Positions 8,823 to 16,960 are shown, numbered from the stretch's first letter. The stretch: DNA of 53,075 nt from Lachnospiraceae bacterium (GCA_021200475.1 JAJQGP010000068.1:1-53075), one strand, 5' to 3'. Numbers and translations are program-made. The notes: a model not told the origin generated them from the sequence alone.

Positions 8823-10066
8823 TTATTCAAGTATTTCCCTGTACATTGCAAGATAATCTCTCACATTTTTATCCCTGTCATGCGCTCTCTTAGCTTTTAC
8901 TTTAGCGGCTTCGGAAAACGAATTACAAAGTTCATCGTTTTCGAACAGCTGAGTTATGCGATTTGCAAGATATGGTACCTCCTGATAGTCATAGAGGAAT
9001 CCATCTTCCTTATCCGAAACAAAGTCCGCAACCCCCCCCGGAAAGAAGCGATGACAGGGCAACCTAAGTACATAGCTTCTCTTAAAATCAATGATGTTCC
9101 TTCAATTGCAGACGGAATAACCGTAATTCTACTCTTCAACATATTCTGACACATTTCCTTTCCTGACTGTCTTCCCAGAAAAACTATATTATTTTCTAAG
9201 CCGTGCTTTTTAATCAGCTTATCTACGTATTTGGCATAAGCGGAATTAACGATTAATCGTCCATTTTGACCCATCCCCGGTATTCTAAGTTTAATATCCG
9301 GGTATTGATTCTTCAGCAGTGCTACAGCCTTTATTAACTGATGTACGCCCTTAAGTGGAGTACCTCCCGGATTCGTAAAAATAGAATGTTTCTCAGCTTT
9401 ATTACACTCCCATTTTGGCGAGGAATATAATTCTTCCCTTAAATTATATTCAATTCTAAATACCTTTAGCTTAGGATTAATGGCTTTGCATGTGGAACTA
9501 TCCCAAGTATTTACAGCATTTATATATTGAACTCGTTGCAAAATTTCTGTCTCATATTTTGCATTTCTTTTATGAATGAAGTGCATTTCAATTTCCCCAT
9601 TCATATGTATATTTTGCTGCAAGGTTCTGCCAAAAATAAAGTAGCGAAGCGGAAGCTCTCCGAAATCGACATCTTTTATACGGTTTAAAATTCCTTGGAT
9701 AGAAACAACCGCAGGAACATTCGGACATCCCCTTAAAAAAGCCAAACCGTGTGAGTACTCTGTTCCATGCAAATGAACCAAATCCGGCCGGAAGTCATCG
9801 TTAATTTTTCTCCATATAGACTCATACTTTTTTGTATAGAACAACATATTTTTCCCCGTTCCTGGAAGGAGATAATAGGTTATCCCTTTAACATTCTCTT
9901 TGCAATATGAATCCCCATGCACGCATGCGATTGCCAAATCACAATCCACCTGTGTAGAAAGCATTTTGGATATATCAATCATCCATGTTCCGCTGCTACT
10001 TGTCTGAACTCCTAAATGATCTGCCAAATCCGGCATCACCATATTTGTTATCCATAGAATTCTCAT
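8823..10066 (-). CDS. Phase-variable GT4 glycosyltransferase, frameshifted at a G8 tract
   Basis: Start ATG at 10066 with AGGAG upstream. The frame runs through an N-terminal half like its paralogue at 7470-8720 and the block SAIEGTSLILREAMYLGCPVIASFRGG. At residue about 342 it meets a G8 run (9032-9039) and leaves the conserved frame, ending at 8954 after 370 residues. The true C-terminus (VADFVSDKEDGFLYDYQEV to YLAMYREILE, ending at 8823) is open in the next frame. With nine G the protein would be 414 residues and align end to end with the 416-residue paralogue. As written the last 70 residues, including the helix that closes the two domains, are replaced. A switchable OFF or altered state is inferred. 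Confidence 0.82.
9032..9039 (-). repeat. G8 homopolymer in GT4 gene (OFF length)
   Basis: Eight C on the plus strand. It codes the conserved FRGG motif of the GT4 at 8823-10066. Nine (or six) G would restore the reading frame that matches the paralogue; eight shifts it. Confidence 0.85.
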
Positions 10067-10067
10067 G

Positions 10068-11378
10068 TCATTTCTCCTTATTACTATTGGCTGCTTTCAT
10101 AAATGTGGAAACAAACCTCTCTTTTATTAAATCTTCATTATGATTGCGTTTACCACATTCAAATGCATTTCTCCCGTAGAAATTGAGTAGTTCAGGTTGT
10201 TCTACGAGCCTTCTCAGATTTCCCTCCACTTCACTATAATCGGTTGAAATAACAGCAGCATCATTTTCCCGGAGATACTCTATTGGCGCAATAGTCTCAT
10301 CTCCAATAGCAAAGATACATTTACCGCTCTTAAAATAGTCCGTCAGCTTAGTAGAGAAAGACATTCTGGCTATGTAACGATTTTTCTTTTCCAACGATTC
10401 AACAAAAACAACTATATCCGCAGCCTTTTGAATTGCCTCAATCTCCGTATGAGAAACACTTCCATGATGATGACAGCCATTGGAATTTAAGATTTTCATT
10501 GTTTCTGCTTTTAGCTCTGTAGGCGAATAAATATCAAGCACAATCTTTTCGCCGTCCTGATTAATCTTTTCCATAGCCTTTGAAATTGCCACAAGAGATG
10601 CATCTCTTCCGATCAATAGATTGCCTGTATAAACCATCCTAATCGGACCAGACAGAACAATCTCTTGATATTCCAGGTTTGAGAAATCAACGCCCTTAGT
10701 CAAAACAACACTGTGCGTATCGAATAACAAGTCGGTCTCTTTAGCCTGCGTCTGCGTGATAGTAAACATTTCATCACAGTTCTTAGCCAATTGCTTAACA
10801 TATTTTCTAAGCCAAGCTCTATGAAAATATGAAAGTGGACCGTGGCAATTTACATATGAGTAGTTATCATCCGAAAGGTAACAGACATACGGCTTAGGAT
10901 ACTTCTTTAAAATATAGCGTTGTATGCGTCCAGTAAAAACCACCGGATAAATAGGTATAAAATATACATCCGGGTTTACTTCCTCAATAAACTGATCCAG
11001 CTCTTTGGTCTCCCATTTTCCAAATAACCACACATATTCACGTGCAATCGTCAGAAGCCAAGACTTCTTTTTATGTCCAATAGAATACAATTGTTTTTCC
11101 TGTTGCATTGCTCTCTCTGATTCATCATCTGCAACGCCGCTATTTTCAACTTGACGTCCTACAGGCTTCCGCGTAATAACGCTTTTTATTATGGCGTTCT
11201 CTGAAATCTGGAAAAATTTATTGCATACACTAGTATTGGGCAAAGCGGCACGAGTATATATTTGTGCAACTCTATCCGAGTCCCAGTATTTAAACAAATC
11301 AGTCTGTGTGTGAATGCCACTATCAATGTTCCATTCATTCAGAGATACAGATAAAATCATTGGTTTCTGCTCGCTCAT
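10068..11378 (-). CDS. GT4-like glycosyltransferase
   Basis: 436 residues, GT-B type. The central part has VNPDVYFIPIYPV, and the second half has GPIRMVYTGNLLIGRDASLVAISKAME and KIVLDIYSPTELKAE. The C-terminus (FSTKLTDYFKSGKCIFAIGDETIAPIEYLREND) is the nucleotide-binding part of these enzymes. The N-terminal LSVSLNEWNIDSGIHTQTDLFKYW is less usual. Start ATG at 11378 with AAAGGG upstream. The gene ends two bases before the next gene starts, so the operon is tightly packed. There is no homopolymer tract. The donor sugar is not predictable. Confidence 0.75.
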   Translation of the reverse strand: MSEQKPMILSVSLNEWNIDSGIHTQTDLFKYWDSDRVAQIYTRAALPNTSVCNKFFQISENAIIKSVITRKPVGRQVENSGVADDESERAMQQEKQLYSIGHKKKSWLLTIAREYVWLFGKWETKELDQFIEEVNPDVYFIPIYPVVFTGRIQRYILKKYPKPYVCYLSDDNYSYVNCHGPLSYFHRAWLRKYVKQLAKNCDEMFTITQTQAKETDLLFDTHSVVLTKGVDFSNLEYQEIVLSGPIRMVYTGNLLIGRDASLVAISKAMEKINQDGEKIVLDIYSPTELKAETMKILNSNGCHHHGSVSHTEIEAIQKAADIVVFVESLEKKNRYIARMSFSTKLTDYFKSGKCIFAIGDETIAPIEYLRENDAAVISTDYSEVEGNLRRLVEQPELLNFYGRNAFECGKRNHNEDLIKERFVSTFMKAANSNKEK

Positions 11379-11380
11379 AT

Positions 11381-12361
11381 TTACCCTTTCACTTTATCTA
11401 GCAAAGATAACATGAGTAGAGCACCTCGAAATCCAAGAATTCTGCTTACGATATGCACCATTTTGGGGCGCTTACTCATGCTAAACTTTAACAAGAATCG
11501 CATATCTTTTATACAATCATAATAAACCGACTTTTGGGGGTCATCTGCCCTTACATAGCAAATCATCAAATTAGCATAATACTTTGCCATTATGCCGCCA
11601 AAAGCCTCTCGCCTTTGCTCTGAAATACACGAATTGTCTGTACCCCCCCCAGACCATTTTTTCATAAGATATATATAGTCTTTAAGATTCTTTAACTTAT
11701 TCGTTTTGGATGTAGAACCCTCTCGCTGTCTATATGCTATATAAGGCTTATCAATCACAGATACTGATGTAATGCAAGTTAGCAAGTGACACATCCACTC
11801 CATATCTTCACCTACTAACCCCTCTTCGAATTCAATGTTGTAATCCACAAGCACTTGTCTATGAATAGCCTTGAGCCACGGAGCACCATAAAAAGCATCA
11901 TTCTTTACCAGCGAAAGTAAGATTTCTTCGACGCTATCCATTCCCTCAGCTGCTGCCATTGAGAAAGCACATGTTTCAGGCGTGTCCTTGCCATCATAAT
12001 ACTTGCAAAATTTATACATAATCAATTCAGAAGAGGTGCTCTGTGCCTTTTCATATATGTCTTGCAAGAAATCATCTGATATAATGAAATCATCGCTATC
12101 GATAAAAATAACGTATTCACCGTGAGCAAGCCTAAGTCCAGCATTCCTTGCGGAAGCTTGCCCTGCGTTCTTTTGATGAACAACTAAAGAATTATCGTGG
12201 AAGCTCTTGAAATCGTCGCAAATGTGACCACTGCCGTCAGTCGAACCATCATCGACCAAAATTAATTCATAATCATGGAATGTTTGATTTTCGATGCTGC
12301 TAAGACACTGTGACAAGTATTTTTCAACATTAAAAATTGGTATAATTATACTAAAGTACAT
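11381..12361 (-). CDS. Phase-variable GT2 glycosyltransferase, in frame here (G8)
   Basis: 326 residues. A GT-A fold family 2 enzyme with FSIIIPIFNVEKYLSQCLSS, ELILVDDGSTDGS, AGLRLAHGEYVIFIDSDDF (the metal-binding DSDD) and then the EDMEWMCHLL acceptor-side motif. A G8 run at 11643-11650 codes WSGGGTDN at about residue 237, after the catalytic domain but well before the end, and is in frame. A one-base change would remove the C-terminal 90 residues. Start ATG at 12361 has GGGGGAG upstream. It transfers an unknown sugar in assembly of the repeat unit. Confidence 0.85.
   Translation of the reverse strand: MYFSIIIPIFNVEKYLSQCLSSIENQTFHDYELILVDDGSTDGSGHICDDFKSFHDNSLVVHQKNAGQASARNAGLRLAHGEYVIFIDSDDFIISDDFLQDIYEKAQSTSSELIMYKFCKYYDGKDTPETCAFSMAAAEGMDSVEEILLSLVKNDAFYGAPWLKAIHRQVLVDYNIEFEEGLVGEDMEWMCHLLTCITSVSVIDKPYIAYRQREGSTSKTNKLKNLKDYIYLMKKWSGGGTDNSCISEQRREAFGGIMAKYYANLMICYVRADDPQKSVYYDCIKDMRFLLKFSMSKRPKMVHIVSRILGFRGALLMLSLLDKVKG
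11643..11650 (-). repeat. G8 homopolymer in GT2 gene (ON length)
   Basis: Eight C on the plus strand, coding Gly-Gly-Gly in the GT2 at 11381-12361. In frame as written. Confidence 0.8.
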
Positions 12362-12363
12362 AG

Positions 12364-13536
12364 TTACTCCCCCTTAATTGACGAGGCAATACTATTCATA
12401 TCCAGCAATAAATTATTGAGCATTATTGGTCTGTCAAAATATTTCTCCGCACGCTTTCGTCCGGCATTTGCTAAAGATACTCGCAACGCTTCATTGGAGT
12501 ATACCTCAATCATTGCCTCGGCCAATGCTTCAGGATTTTTTGCTTCAACAAGTATTCCGGAAATGCCATTCTCTACGACTTCCGAAGGGCCAGGAACATT
12601 TGTTGAAATAATGGGTAGTGACATCCCCATTGCTTCCTGTAAAACCTTTCCAAACCCTTCTCGATATGTAGGATGTGTTAGCACGTCAAACATAGCCATA
12701 TGCTTATAGACATCTTCTGGTGGTACGTTTCCCGTAAAAACGATATTGTGATTTCTTCTGGCTCGATCCATCATCTCAGTAGGAACTGCATTTGTGTCAT
12801 CTACCATTCCCACCAATACCAGCCATGCATTTTCTCGGTTGATTTGCACTTTTTCAAATGCCTCAATCAACTCAGAGATTCCTTTATCTCTGTTTATGCG
12901 TCCAACATACCCATAGACAAAAGCATCCTTTGCAATCCCATATTTTTCTCTTAAGGCTTTTCTCTTCTTTTGATGATCAAAAGAATCACACGCAGAAAGT
13001 TCAACTCCAACCGTTCCTCCAATGCCAACAACAGAGATTTTATCACCGGAACATAGACCTTCATCTATGGCGAGCTGCCTATTCATCAGGCTTACTGCTC
13101 TAATCGTTATTGAAAAAGCACACGTCATTTTCTCTATCATTTTGAAAATGACTCTTTTGCCTCCTGAAGCCGAAACATAACGCAACCCAGCTTGGCAATA
13201 TACTCTGGTATGAATTCCAGCCAATATTCCTCCGATCGAAGCATAAAAAGCTGCATTAGGAGTCATGTAGTAGATAATGTCAAATTTGTTTTCTTTAAAG
13301 ATATGTCTCAGTTTAAGAGGGATTCTAAACAAATCAGAAACGCTTATTCCTCTACTCATTTTCAAGTCAATACATTGAGCATAATCAGAATTTCTCTCTG
13401 CGAACCCATCATCCATGTTACAGATCAAAGTAACATCGTATCCGTTTTTTGAAAGATTACGCATATTATCAACTATGAACCAATCCATAGTTTTAGATAT
13501 TGTTGATAAGGCACAGATTTTTACTTTTCTATTCAC
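12364..13536 (-). CDS. GT4 glycosyltransferase
   Basis: About 390 residues. I place the start at GTG 13536 (MNRKVKICALSTIS) with GAGGG nine bases upstream. A TTG at 13551 is also in frame but overlaps the previous stop. Seen: the N-terminal half with DIIYYMTPNAAFYASIGGILAGIHTRVYCQAG, the second half VYGYVGRINRDKGISELIEAFEKV, AWLVLVGMVDD, and the THPTYREGFGKVLQEAMGMSLPIISTNVPGPSEVVENGISG block with the family's EGFG and E-x7-E donor site. It resembles capsular GT4 enzymes such as those adding the first or second sugar. It follows the aldolase gene closely. Confidence 0.87.
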   Translation of the reverse strand: MNRKVKICALSTISKTMDWFIVDNMRNLSKNGYDVTLICNMDDGFAERNSDYAQCIDLKMSRGISVSDLFRIPLKLRHIFKENKFDIIYYMTPNAAFYASIGGILAGIHTRVYCQAGLRYVSASGGKRVIFKMIEKMTCAFSITIRAVSLMNRQLAIDEGLCSGDKISVVGIGGTVGVELSACDSFDHQKKRKALREKYGIAKDAFVYGYVGRINRDKGISELIEAFEKVQINRENAWLVLVGMVDDTNAVPTEMMDRARRNHNIVFTGNVPPEDVYKHMAMFDVLTHPTYREGFGKVLQEAMGMSLPIISTNVPGPSEVVENGISGILVEAKNPEALAEAMIEVYSNEALRVSLANAGRKRAEKYFDRPIMLNNLLLDMNSIASSIKGE

Positions 13537-13547
13537 CGCTTTTGCCC

Positions 13548-14390
13548 TCAAATCTTGTTTTTAATATCATTTACCAACTCAGTCACAACGACATGGTTCT
13601 TTAAAAGTTCCTCTTCCGTCATGCTTTCAGCACTTTTTTCACAGGCGCGGATATCCATTATTCCCTTCTTAAAGACTTCCTTTAGTTCATCCATGTCAGT
13701 CACAATGTTTGCATTGCAAAAACTTCTGGACAATATAGCCGCTTGTGAACCAATTCTATAATGTTCCCTAATGATGTACTCAGCAGGCAAAGTCCCATAA
13801 CCAACTCTCGCGATTCCGCCAAATCCAAAACGTATATTGTATTCCTGCATAAGCATCGCTAATCTATCTACTGTACCATCAGCCAACAGTTCAAACATAA
13901 AATTGAGATGATAGGCCAGGTGCAAGTCGTTAAGTCCAATATGAAGCTCATCAAAGCCACCGGCTTTCACGATTTCCTCAGCTGACTCACAGGCCTCTTT
14001 TGTTTCCAAAAGAAGCATTGTCTTAACCTTCCCATTAACAATAGATAGAAACTGGTCAACCTCGTCTCTGCTTCTATACATTGGAAGCATTAAAATATCT
14101 GCGCCGCATGCGATGGCGGTTTCTATCTCTTCTTTTGATGAACTATATTTACTCGTTGCTACATGAATTGGGTTTACACGAACCAATAATTCAGATGAAC
14201 CAGATGCAGTAACATTTTTTATATTTTCAATATCTGAAAAAGTATGATGTGATTTCACTGTATTCATACCAGCTTGTCGATCTTCTTTTCCTATGTACTC
14301 CATGTCAACAAATAGTCTATTAACACCGGCATCCTGCGCAATCTCTGCTACCTGCGGACTATTAGTTATATACATTAACGATAATGCCAT
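13548..14390 (-). CDS. HpcH/HpaI-family aldolase/lyase in the polysaccharide operon
   Basis: About 280 residues. A TIM-barrel of the HpcH/HpaI (citrate lyase beta, 2-keto-3-deoxy-acid aldolase) superfamily: NRLFVDMEY near the start, ELLVRVNP with the substrate Arg, CGADILMLPMYRSRDE, LLLETKEA with the metal-binding Glu, and ELHIGLNDLHLAY with the metal-binding Asp. Such enzymes join or split pyruvate or a similar unit and an aldehyde. I start it at ATG 14390, seven bases after AGGAG; a TTG at 14396 is less likely. Being second to the sugar transferase in the operon suggests it makes an unusual keto-acid building block or decoration. This is inference only. Confidence 0.78.
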   Translation of the reverse strand: MALSLMYITNSPQVAEIAQDAGVNRLFVDMEYIGKEDRQAGMNTVKSHHTFSDIENIKNVTASGSSELLVRVNPIHVATSKYSSSKEEIETAIACGADILMLPMYRSRDEVDQFLSIVNGKVKTMLLLETKEACESAEEIVKAGGFDELHIGLNDLHLAYHLNFMFELLADGTVDRLAMLMQEYNIRFGFGGIARVGYGTLPAEYIIREHYRIGSQAAILSRSFCNANIVTDMDELKEVFKKGIMDIRACEKSAESMTEEELLKNHVVVTELVNDIKNKI

Positions 14391-14423
14391 ACTCAATCTC
14401 CTATCGAATATTGTTAATAAGCT

Positions 14424-15041
14424 CTACTTCTCGACCTTCTCTTTCTTCTTCATCTCTCCTGTCCCACCTTCAACAACGCCGTCTTCTCTAAGCACTGCGA
14501 AGATTGAACCGAAGAAGCACCTCAAGTCCATCCCAAAGCCCATACGCTTGACATAGTCACCATCCAGCTTGGCTTTGACAGGAATCTCAAGCTCATCCCG
14601 TCCGTTAATCTGTGCCCAACCGGTCAGTCCAGGCTTCACGTCATTTGCTCCATACTTGTCTCTTTCGGCAATCAGGTCATCCTGATTCCAGAGGGCTGGG
14701 CGTGGACCAATGATGCTCATATCGCCTTTGAATATATTCCACATTTGAGGAAGCTCATCTATGCTCGTTTTCCGAATAAACTTCCCGACCTTCGTTATGT
14801 ACTGCTCTGGGTGTTCCATCAAGTGTGTGGGAATGTCCGGCGTAGCTACTTTCATGCTGCGAAATTTATAAAGCGAAAAATAGGATTTATGAATCCCCAC
14901 ACGTTTCTGCTTGAAGATTGCAGGGCCAGGGTCTTCTATTTTTATTGCAATCGCCACGATTCCCATTGGAATCGCCAGAATAATCAGCCCAAGACCGGAA
15001 AGCACAACATCAATAAAGCGTTTGAAAAATTTCAAATACAC
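14424..15041 (-). CDS. Initiating sugar-phosphate transferase (PglC/WbaP C-domain type)
   Basis: 205 residues, the minimal monotopic phosphoglycosyl transferase. One N-terminal hydrophobic segment (residues 10-32) carries the start KRFIDVVLSGLGLI, followed by DPGPAIFKQKRVG, FSLYKFRSM, the catalytic TSIDELPQMWNIFKGDMSIIGPRP block with the Asp-Glu pair, and GLTGWAQINGRD. It should move a sugar phosphate from UDP-sugar onto undecaprenyl phosphate and so start repeat-unit synthesis. The start is GTG 15041 with GGGGAGAG just upstream. The tail is strongly charged (KKKEKVEK). Its pairing with the NeuD/PglD-like acyltransferase upstream suggests a bacillosamine-type or other N-acylated first sugar. 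Confidence 0.92.
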   Translation of the reverse strand: MYLKFFKRFIDVVLSGLGLIILAIPMGIVAIAIKIEDPGPAIFKQKRVGIHKSYFSLYKFRSMKVATPDIPTHLMEHPEQYITKVGKFIRKTSIDELPQMWNIFKGDMSIIGPRPALWNQDDLIAERDKYGANDVKPGLTGWAQINGRDELEIPVKAKLDGDYVKRMGFGMDLRCFFGSIFAVLREDGVVEGGTGEMKKKEKVEK

Positions 15042-15076
15042 AGTTCTCTCTCCCCTATATCAACATCCACAACTGC

Positions 15077-15634
15077 TCAAAAGAAACTCGGCTCAGTGCC
15101 GTACTGTCGCTTATGTTCTTCAATCCACTTATCGTCCGTTCTTCCATAGTACACAGCACCATAATCAACTTTCGTCATGTCAGCTACTGTGGACATAGAC
15201 GGTACAATCGCCCCGGCGTTGATATGGCAGTAATCGCCGACCACAGAATCATGATCCACAATCGCTCCTGCCGAGATAATGCAACCTGCACCAATTTTGC
15301 TGTTGGTTTGAACCACAGCTCCCGCCATCACCACAGTACCCCTGCCGACAGAAACACTCGGACTAATGTGGGCTGCCGGATGAATCAGTGTGGCTATCTC
15401 ATACCTATCCATGAGAAATTCCTGATATTTCTTTCTGGCTACCGCATTCCCGATCGCCACAAAAGCGTAATCGAATTGACCTGTGAATTTATCGTAATCA
15501 GATAACTTGCCAAGCACATCAGACTGGCCTGTATTATCGTCAAGAAATGCTATGTTCTCATATTGTCTTGTCGCCTCGGCCACTTCCCGAACAACTCGTC
15601 CGTGACCTCCTGCTCCAAGTATCAGTAAATTCAT
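15077..15634 (-). CDS. NeuD/PglD-like sugar O- or N-acyltransferase
   Basis: 185 residues. N-terminal Rossmann-like LILGAGGHGRVVREVAEA (residues 4-21) followed by a left-handed beta-helix of hexapeptide repeats (residues 90-160: SVSVGRGTVVMAGAVVQTNSKIGAGCIISAGAIVDHDSVVGDYCHINAGAIV) with the catalytic His in VDHDS. It should transfer an acetyl group from acetyl-CoA to an amino-sugar nucleotide. Start ATG 15634 is preceded by GAGGAGAAATAGAAA. It is the first gene of the compact operon in the transcription direction, next to the sugar transferase. Confidence 0.88.
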   Translation of the reverse strand: MNLLILGAGGHGRVVREVAEATRQYENIAFLDDNTGQSDVLGKLSDYDKFTGQFDYAFVAIGNAVARKKYQEFLMDRYEIATLIHPAAHISPSVSVGRGTVVMAGAVVQTNSKIGAGCIISAGAIVDHDSVVGDYCHINAGAIVPSMSTVADMTKVDYGAVYYGRTDDKWIEEHKRQYGTEPSFF

Positions 15635-15654
15635 TTTCTATTTCTCCTCGGTAT

Positions 15655-15758
15655 GGTTATCTCCAACCGACAGCTGTTCCCATAACCACAGCTCCCTGTG
15701 ATTATCTCCGCCACCTCTATACCAGCAGATTATCTCCGCTGGACACTCGATTATCCCC
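15655..15758. repeat. Four spaced GATTATCTCC-like repeats
   Basis: GATTATCTCC or a one-base variant occurs at 15655, 15700, 15728 and 15749, in the same direction, upstream of the acyltransferase gene. It could be a protein-binding array or part of the degenerate intron end beside it. Confidence 0.4.
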
Positions 15759-15761
15759 GAC

Positions 15762-15788
15762 CATCGGTTTGCCTGTAGCATCTTTTTC
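15762..15788. repeat. 27-bp repeat shared with 18781-18807
   Basis: CATCGGTTTGCCTGTAGCAT and the following seven bases match 18781-18807 with four differences. At 18787-18824 the second copy extends into a near-perfect palindrome; this copy does not. Confidence 0.5.
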
Positions 15789-15794
15789 CGACAC

Positions 15795-15872
15795 GGGCGA
15801 GTAGATACGCCCCTTACGAGGCGTACCCCCTACACAGAACCCGGCGTGCGGCTTTTCCGCACCGGCTCCCTA
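15795..15872 (-). mobile_element. Group II intron 3'-end remnant (domain V/VI-like)
   Basis: Read on the minus strand, 15837-15868 begins GAGCCGG, forms an inner stem GTGCGG/CCGCAC with an A-rich loop and a CG bulge, and closes with CCGGGTTC. It keeps the AGC triad of catalytic domain V. A following hairpin (TACGCC/GGCGTA region, 15795-15832) fits domain VI. One extra base in the lower stem compared with a canonical domain V, and no maturase gene nearby, suggest a dead remnant. Confidence 0.5.
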
Positions 15873-15959
15873 CAGAACTAATTACGCACAGTTATCAACC
15901 ATAGATACTGACATATATCTTGGGCTTCGCCATAGGATAGACTTTCGGCTGTGCAGTTT

Positions 15960-16150
15960 AGCGTGGGTTTTGGTTCTTCCATTTTCGTAGGTGATTTTGC
16001 CGTTTTCGTTGGTGTTTCACCCACATATCCGTAAGTTCTTCCATTTCTATAGGTGTCTCCTGAAACTTTCCGTTTTACTCGGTGTTTTTCATACATCACC
16101 ACTTTTTCCGGAAGTTCTTCTGTTTCCTTCGGTGTTTCCCAGATCCATAG
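15960..16150 (-). repeat. Degenerate tandem repeats of about 25-45 bp
   Basis: On the minus strand, units begin ACACC and continue with a GAAAnnGGAAGAA-like core (for example TAGAAATGGAAGAAC and ACGAAAATGGAAGAAC), five times with uneven spacing. The stretch is open in one frame and would give Thr/Pro/Lys/Glu repeats, but has no convincing start. Function unknown. Confidence 0.35.
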
Positions 16151-16202
16151 CACTTTCTAAACGAATGACATACAGGAGTGTTCTCCATCGGCTACTGCCT
16201 TC

Positions 16203-16293
16203 CCGCATATATGATTACAAAACATCTGTAAAGGGTGCTCCGCATCGCTGCCGCGACAAGCCCTTGACAGATCTTTTGTAATCATATGTACGG
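16203..16293. repeat. 91-bp palindromic element with 33-bp arms
   Basis: Arms 16203-16235 and 16261-16293 are inverted copies with four mismatches (both contain ATATGATTACAAAA), around a 25-base loop. It is too long and lacks a T run for a simple terminator. It fits a MITE- or REP-like mobile palindrome. Confidence 0.65.
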
Positions 16294-16300
16294 TAATCAA

Positions 16301-16322
16301 GCAGAAATCAGCCGATTTCTGC
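16301..16322. other. Perfect 9-bp hairpin
   Basis: GCAGAAATC and GATTTCTGC flank the loop AGCC, eight bases after the larger palindrome and about 85 bases downstream of the end of the regulator gene. It may act as a transcript end or protein site. Confidence 0.4.
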
Positions 16323-16408
16323 AGTTAACACAGCTGCCCCTGATCTTATTTTCTATTCATTACGCTTCCAATGGAAGACATTCATTCGTCAGAAGAAGCG
16401 CCCCTGCA

Positions 16409-16960
16409 CTAAGTCCCTTCCGCATCTCCGCCCATCATTGCCGCATCCGTTTCCATTCTCTCAAAGATTTCTTTTCTGATCTCCGGATGTTTCTTCATAT
16501 ATTTAATCATTGCATCGCTTAACGGGTAATCTTTCGCATCCTCATCCCCGTACAACAGCCAGTCCGCCCCTATCCCAAGAGCTGCTTCTATCTTTTTTGC
16601 ACATTTGATGGTCAGTTGCTGCTTTCCTGAGAGAACCTCATTTAGCAATGCCGCGGATGTATGTGTGCATCTCCCGAATTCCCTCTGGGTCATCCCGCTT
16701 TCTTCCAGAATGCCTTTCAGGCGCTTTCTTCTCAACTCACTGTTTTCTTCTAACTGCGGCTCCTCTGATCCCTCACGGAACCATTCATCACTTACACCGT
16801 ATTCACTACATATTTTTCTGCGAAGTTCCTCGCTGATCGGTGCAGGATCCTCTTCCATGCGTTCTACCTGTCTGTATGTACATCCTATTTTTAAACCGAA
16901 CTCCGTTCGTCTAAGGCCCAGACTTTCTCTCAAGTACCTGATTTTACCTGCATCTGACAT
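16409..16960 (-). CDS. Regulator with two helix-turn-helix (XRE/Cro) domains
   Basis: 183 residues from ATG 16960 (MSDAGKIRYL), with AAGGTG upstream; a longer frame start at 16990 would run into the palindromic operator. It contains two HTH_3 domains: residues about 5-60 (IRYLRESLGLRRTEFGLKIGCTYRQVERME) and about 78-135 (LKGILEESGMTQREFGRCTHTSAALLNEVLSGKQQL). A C-terminal tail follows (MKKHPEIRKEIFERMETDAAMMGG). It is probably a phage- or element-type repressor. A perfect 26-bp palindrome lies 34-59 bases upstream of the start and is the likely autoregulatory site. Confidence 0.8.
   Translation of the reverse strand: MSDAGKIRYLRESLGLRRTEFGLKIGCTYRQVERMEEDPAPISEELRRKICSEYGVSDEWFREGSEEPQLEENSELRRKRLKGILEESGMTQREFGRCTHTSAALLNEVLSGKQQLTIKCAKKIEAALGIGADWLLYGDEDAKDYPLSDAMIKYMKKHPEIRKEIFERMETDAAMMGGDAEGT

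Noticed and set aside
8823-9062. Separate small gene starting at 9062
   Set aside because: It is the C-terminus of the GT4 at 8823-10066 in the shifted frame; its apparent start lies inside conserved GT4 sequence.
15960-16150. Possible CRISPR array
   Set aside because: Units differ too much in sequence and spacing, no constant repeat, no cas genes in the window.
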